Of a stretch of 21,117 nucleotides of DNA, positions 19,625 to 21,117 are shown piece by piece. The notes under the pieces were generated by a model. The model was not told the origin of the DNA. It saw only the letters and a program-made list of their open reading frames with translations, and ran no database searches. The position numbers and the translations under genes are program-made. Positions within the stretch are counted from its first letter, which is position 1; each line of letters opens with the position of its first letter. Origin of the DNA: Gamarada debralockiae (lineage: Eukaryota > Ascomycota > Leotiomycetes > Helotiales > Hyphodiscaceae); NCBI GenBank assembly GCA_002803225.1, contig NXFV01001673.1:1-21117 (forward strand). The letters are read 5' to 3'.

Positions 19625-20095
19625 TGGAAGTTTCCGGACAAAGATCGCGTCGTACTTATATTATTTGAGATTTTGAGACGCAATATACAAAAGTGTCCGC
19701 AACAAGGGCCGACACGTGACGCCCGGATACATTTGAAAGCATTGAGCAGATTTTAGCCTCTCATATGAGCTACAAGTCTCCGAGGGACACCTGGATAGTT
19801 GAAATAATCTCAAAGTGGTATGGGTTTAAACACACAAGCTCGTTCAACCTGATATACTTTCATAATGTCCAAAAATTTCAAAGTGTGGTTGTTTAGCTGC
19901 CCCTGAAATGGTCGCTAACTAAGCCTCGCTTCGAAACCTCGTGTTGCTCGACAATGCAAGGCCACCATTGACTCCCGTCTATGGGTCTTCAAGACAAAGG
20001 ACCTTATCTGTAACATAGTTACATCGGGACCTGCCAGTTGAGCTTCGGGCCGGAGCCGTGTTCGCGAGCGTGCATGCATCCGGGTGATTAAATAG

Positions 20096-20290
20096 GCTAT
20101 TTACAAGACTCCTGAGAACGATGTGCATAGTCGGAAGGCTGCTGCCGAACTCGCCATTGCACTCCGGCATGCTGACGAGAACCTCAGTCGATCACATTTG
20201 AGGTTGGCTGTACAATTAGGAGAGGCCGAGGACATGCTCAACAAAATCTCCCCGATCCGCGGCGGGGAGGATGACATTTCCATCCTATAG
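20096..20290 (+). other. Possible terminal exon or gene remnant, helical
   Basis: A 64-codon open stretch begins directly after a TAG that could be a splice acceptor, and it ends at a TAG stop (20288-20290). The translation is rich in Ala/Leu/Glu/Arg and helix-forming (SRKAAAELAIALRHADENLS, then HLRLAVQLGEAEDMLNKI). No start codon or upstream exon could be linked to it, and I do not recognise the family. It may be the last exon of a gene lost upstream, a fragment, or chance. Confidence 0.25.
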
Positions 20291-21096
20291 AGATGAGATT
20301 CATATTAAAATGTGGCTTGTCATAGGAAGTATTGACCCGGAGTAACTCCGATATCTTCCGCCCACTGACTGGATATTTTTCGCCTCTTGCAGTGAAGTGG
20401 AGGCGAATAGTCAAGCGCCTCATTGCCCAACAAACCAGAAATAATGGACGATAGGAGAGAAAATGTATGAGGCGTAACCGTGAATGATGTTCGTAGTCTG
20501 CTCCTCTGTGTCAATGAGGATATCTTCAGTAGGACTTTAGGAGTGAGGAGTGCGTCTGTCTGATATCTAGCTACGATATTCCTAGACGTCCCTAAGTTAA
20601 TTAACAAGACCTTGCGGCCTCCAAGAGGCAAAAGTAAGAGTCGAGAAGTGCGGGTAACAAGAAACAAGCCTTCACTAGAAAGCAGTCTGAAGCGCTCATT
20701 TCTTTCCAACGATTGACGTCGAATCCACAACAACGGATTGAATTTCAGGCTCTTTCTACTACTTGTCTACTTTGCTGATGAGTTGTGATTGGACTTGGTC
20801 GAAGTCAATAGACGTAGTTGCCCTTGTGACAAACACACAAGTAATTGTTCAACGGCGACATCGCTCTTCATGGTACAAAGAAAAGTTGTTGAACTCGGAC
20901 CAAGTTTGGCTTGGGTACACAAAGAAGAAAGACGAAAGAAATTCAATGCGCCATTTCGTAAACCTGCATATCCAGCGATCGATGGTCACCTCCAGGCTTC
21001 CATTACTGGTGGATGGGCCACTAAGCGCCATGTGGCGTATGTTATAAAGTCCGAATACGAAGGTTCGGCCCAAAAGTCATAATACACGCTAGTCAA

Positions 21097-21117
21097 AGGT
21101 CACCGTAGGTCACCGTA
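21097..21117. repeat. Tandem repeat of a 10-base unit, cut by the window end
   Basis: AGGTCACCGT occurs twice back to back (21097-21106 and 21107-21116), and the final A would begin a third copy. Whether this is the edge of a longer minisatellite cannot be seen here. Confidence 0.6.

Larger units (their letters stand above)
19625..21117. other. Gene-poor 1.5 kb at the right end of the window
   Basis: The left part should contain the promoter of the methyltransferase. No open frame here carries a domain I recognise. The best coding-like stretch is listed separately (20096-20290). A plus-strand frame through about 20870-21082 and a minus-strand frame at 20320-20733 are open but unsupported. 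A short tandem repeat ends the window. Confidence 0.45.

Noticed and set aside
20320..20733. 137-codon minus-strand frame
   Set aside because: It begins at a non-ATG codon, is rich in Leu/Arg/Ser, and has no recognisable motif.
20789..21082. 97-codon plus-strand frame near the right edge
   Set aside because: It opens at TTG, overlaps other open frames, and I recognise no family; an exon of a gene beyond the window remains possible.
1..21117. tRNA, rRNA, CRISPR arrays or an intact autonomous transposon
   Set aside because: No T-loop-like GGTTCRAATCC with a matching acceptor stem, no spaced repeats, and no transposase or reverse transcriptase motif was seen by eye.

Overview
This window comes from a filamentous ascomycete (Pezizomycotina). 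Genes carry short spliceosomal introns, mostly 45-85 bases, with GTAAGT/GTATGT-type donors, CTAAC/CTGAC-type branch points and CAG/TAG acceptors. The proteins are typical fungal housekeeping proteins, and gene-poor spacers hold decayed sequence. The protein style would fit a Leotiomycete such as a Sclerotinia/Botrytis relative, but that is inference only.

Layout. 1-2.9 kb: PRP19 (minus; U-box/WD40 splicing factor, 5 exons) is divergent from a 3-exon OHCU decarboxylase gene (plus; uric acid breakdown). 3.0-3.8 kb: a conserved fungal protein of unknown function (minus), followed by about 1.1 kb without a gene. 4.9-7.1 kb: RRB1/GRWD1-like ribosome assembly WD40 protein (minus) and mitochondrial ribosomal protein bS6m/MRP17 (plus) share a 194-base divergent promoter. 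7.5-9.3 kb: DCN1-type cullin neddylation factor (minus), with one GC-AG intron and one 875-base intron filled with coding-like sequence. 9.9-12.3 kb: sorting nexin MVP1 (minus). 13.1-14.0 kb: a broken SAM methyltransferase of the fungal LaeA/UMTA type, with stops and frameshifts. 14.5-15.5 kb: mitochondrial ribosomal protein uL15m/MRPL10 (minus), divergent from a CAP10-type GT90 glycosyltransferase (plus, 15.8-17.9 kb). 18.0-18.2 kb: a 221-base MITE-like element with long inverted repeats between TA dinucleotides. 18.6-19.6 kb: an intact class I SAM methyltransferase (minus). 19.6-21.1 kb: no convincing gene, and a short tandem repeat at the window edge.

The genes are mostly unrelated housekeeping functions (splicing, ribosome assembly, mitochondrial translation, neddylation, endosomal sorting, purine catabolism, glycosylation). 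I see no biosynthetic cluster, no intact autonomous transposon, and no tRNA, rRNA or CRISPR array. I did not find a clearly new biological system. The most unusual items are the oversized DCN1 intron with its insert, the decayed methyltransferase, and the TA-flanked inverted-repeat element. All exon boundaries were placed by eye from splice signals, reading phase and remembered family sequence patterns; there is no transcript evidence.
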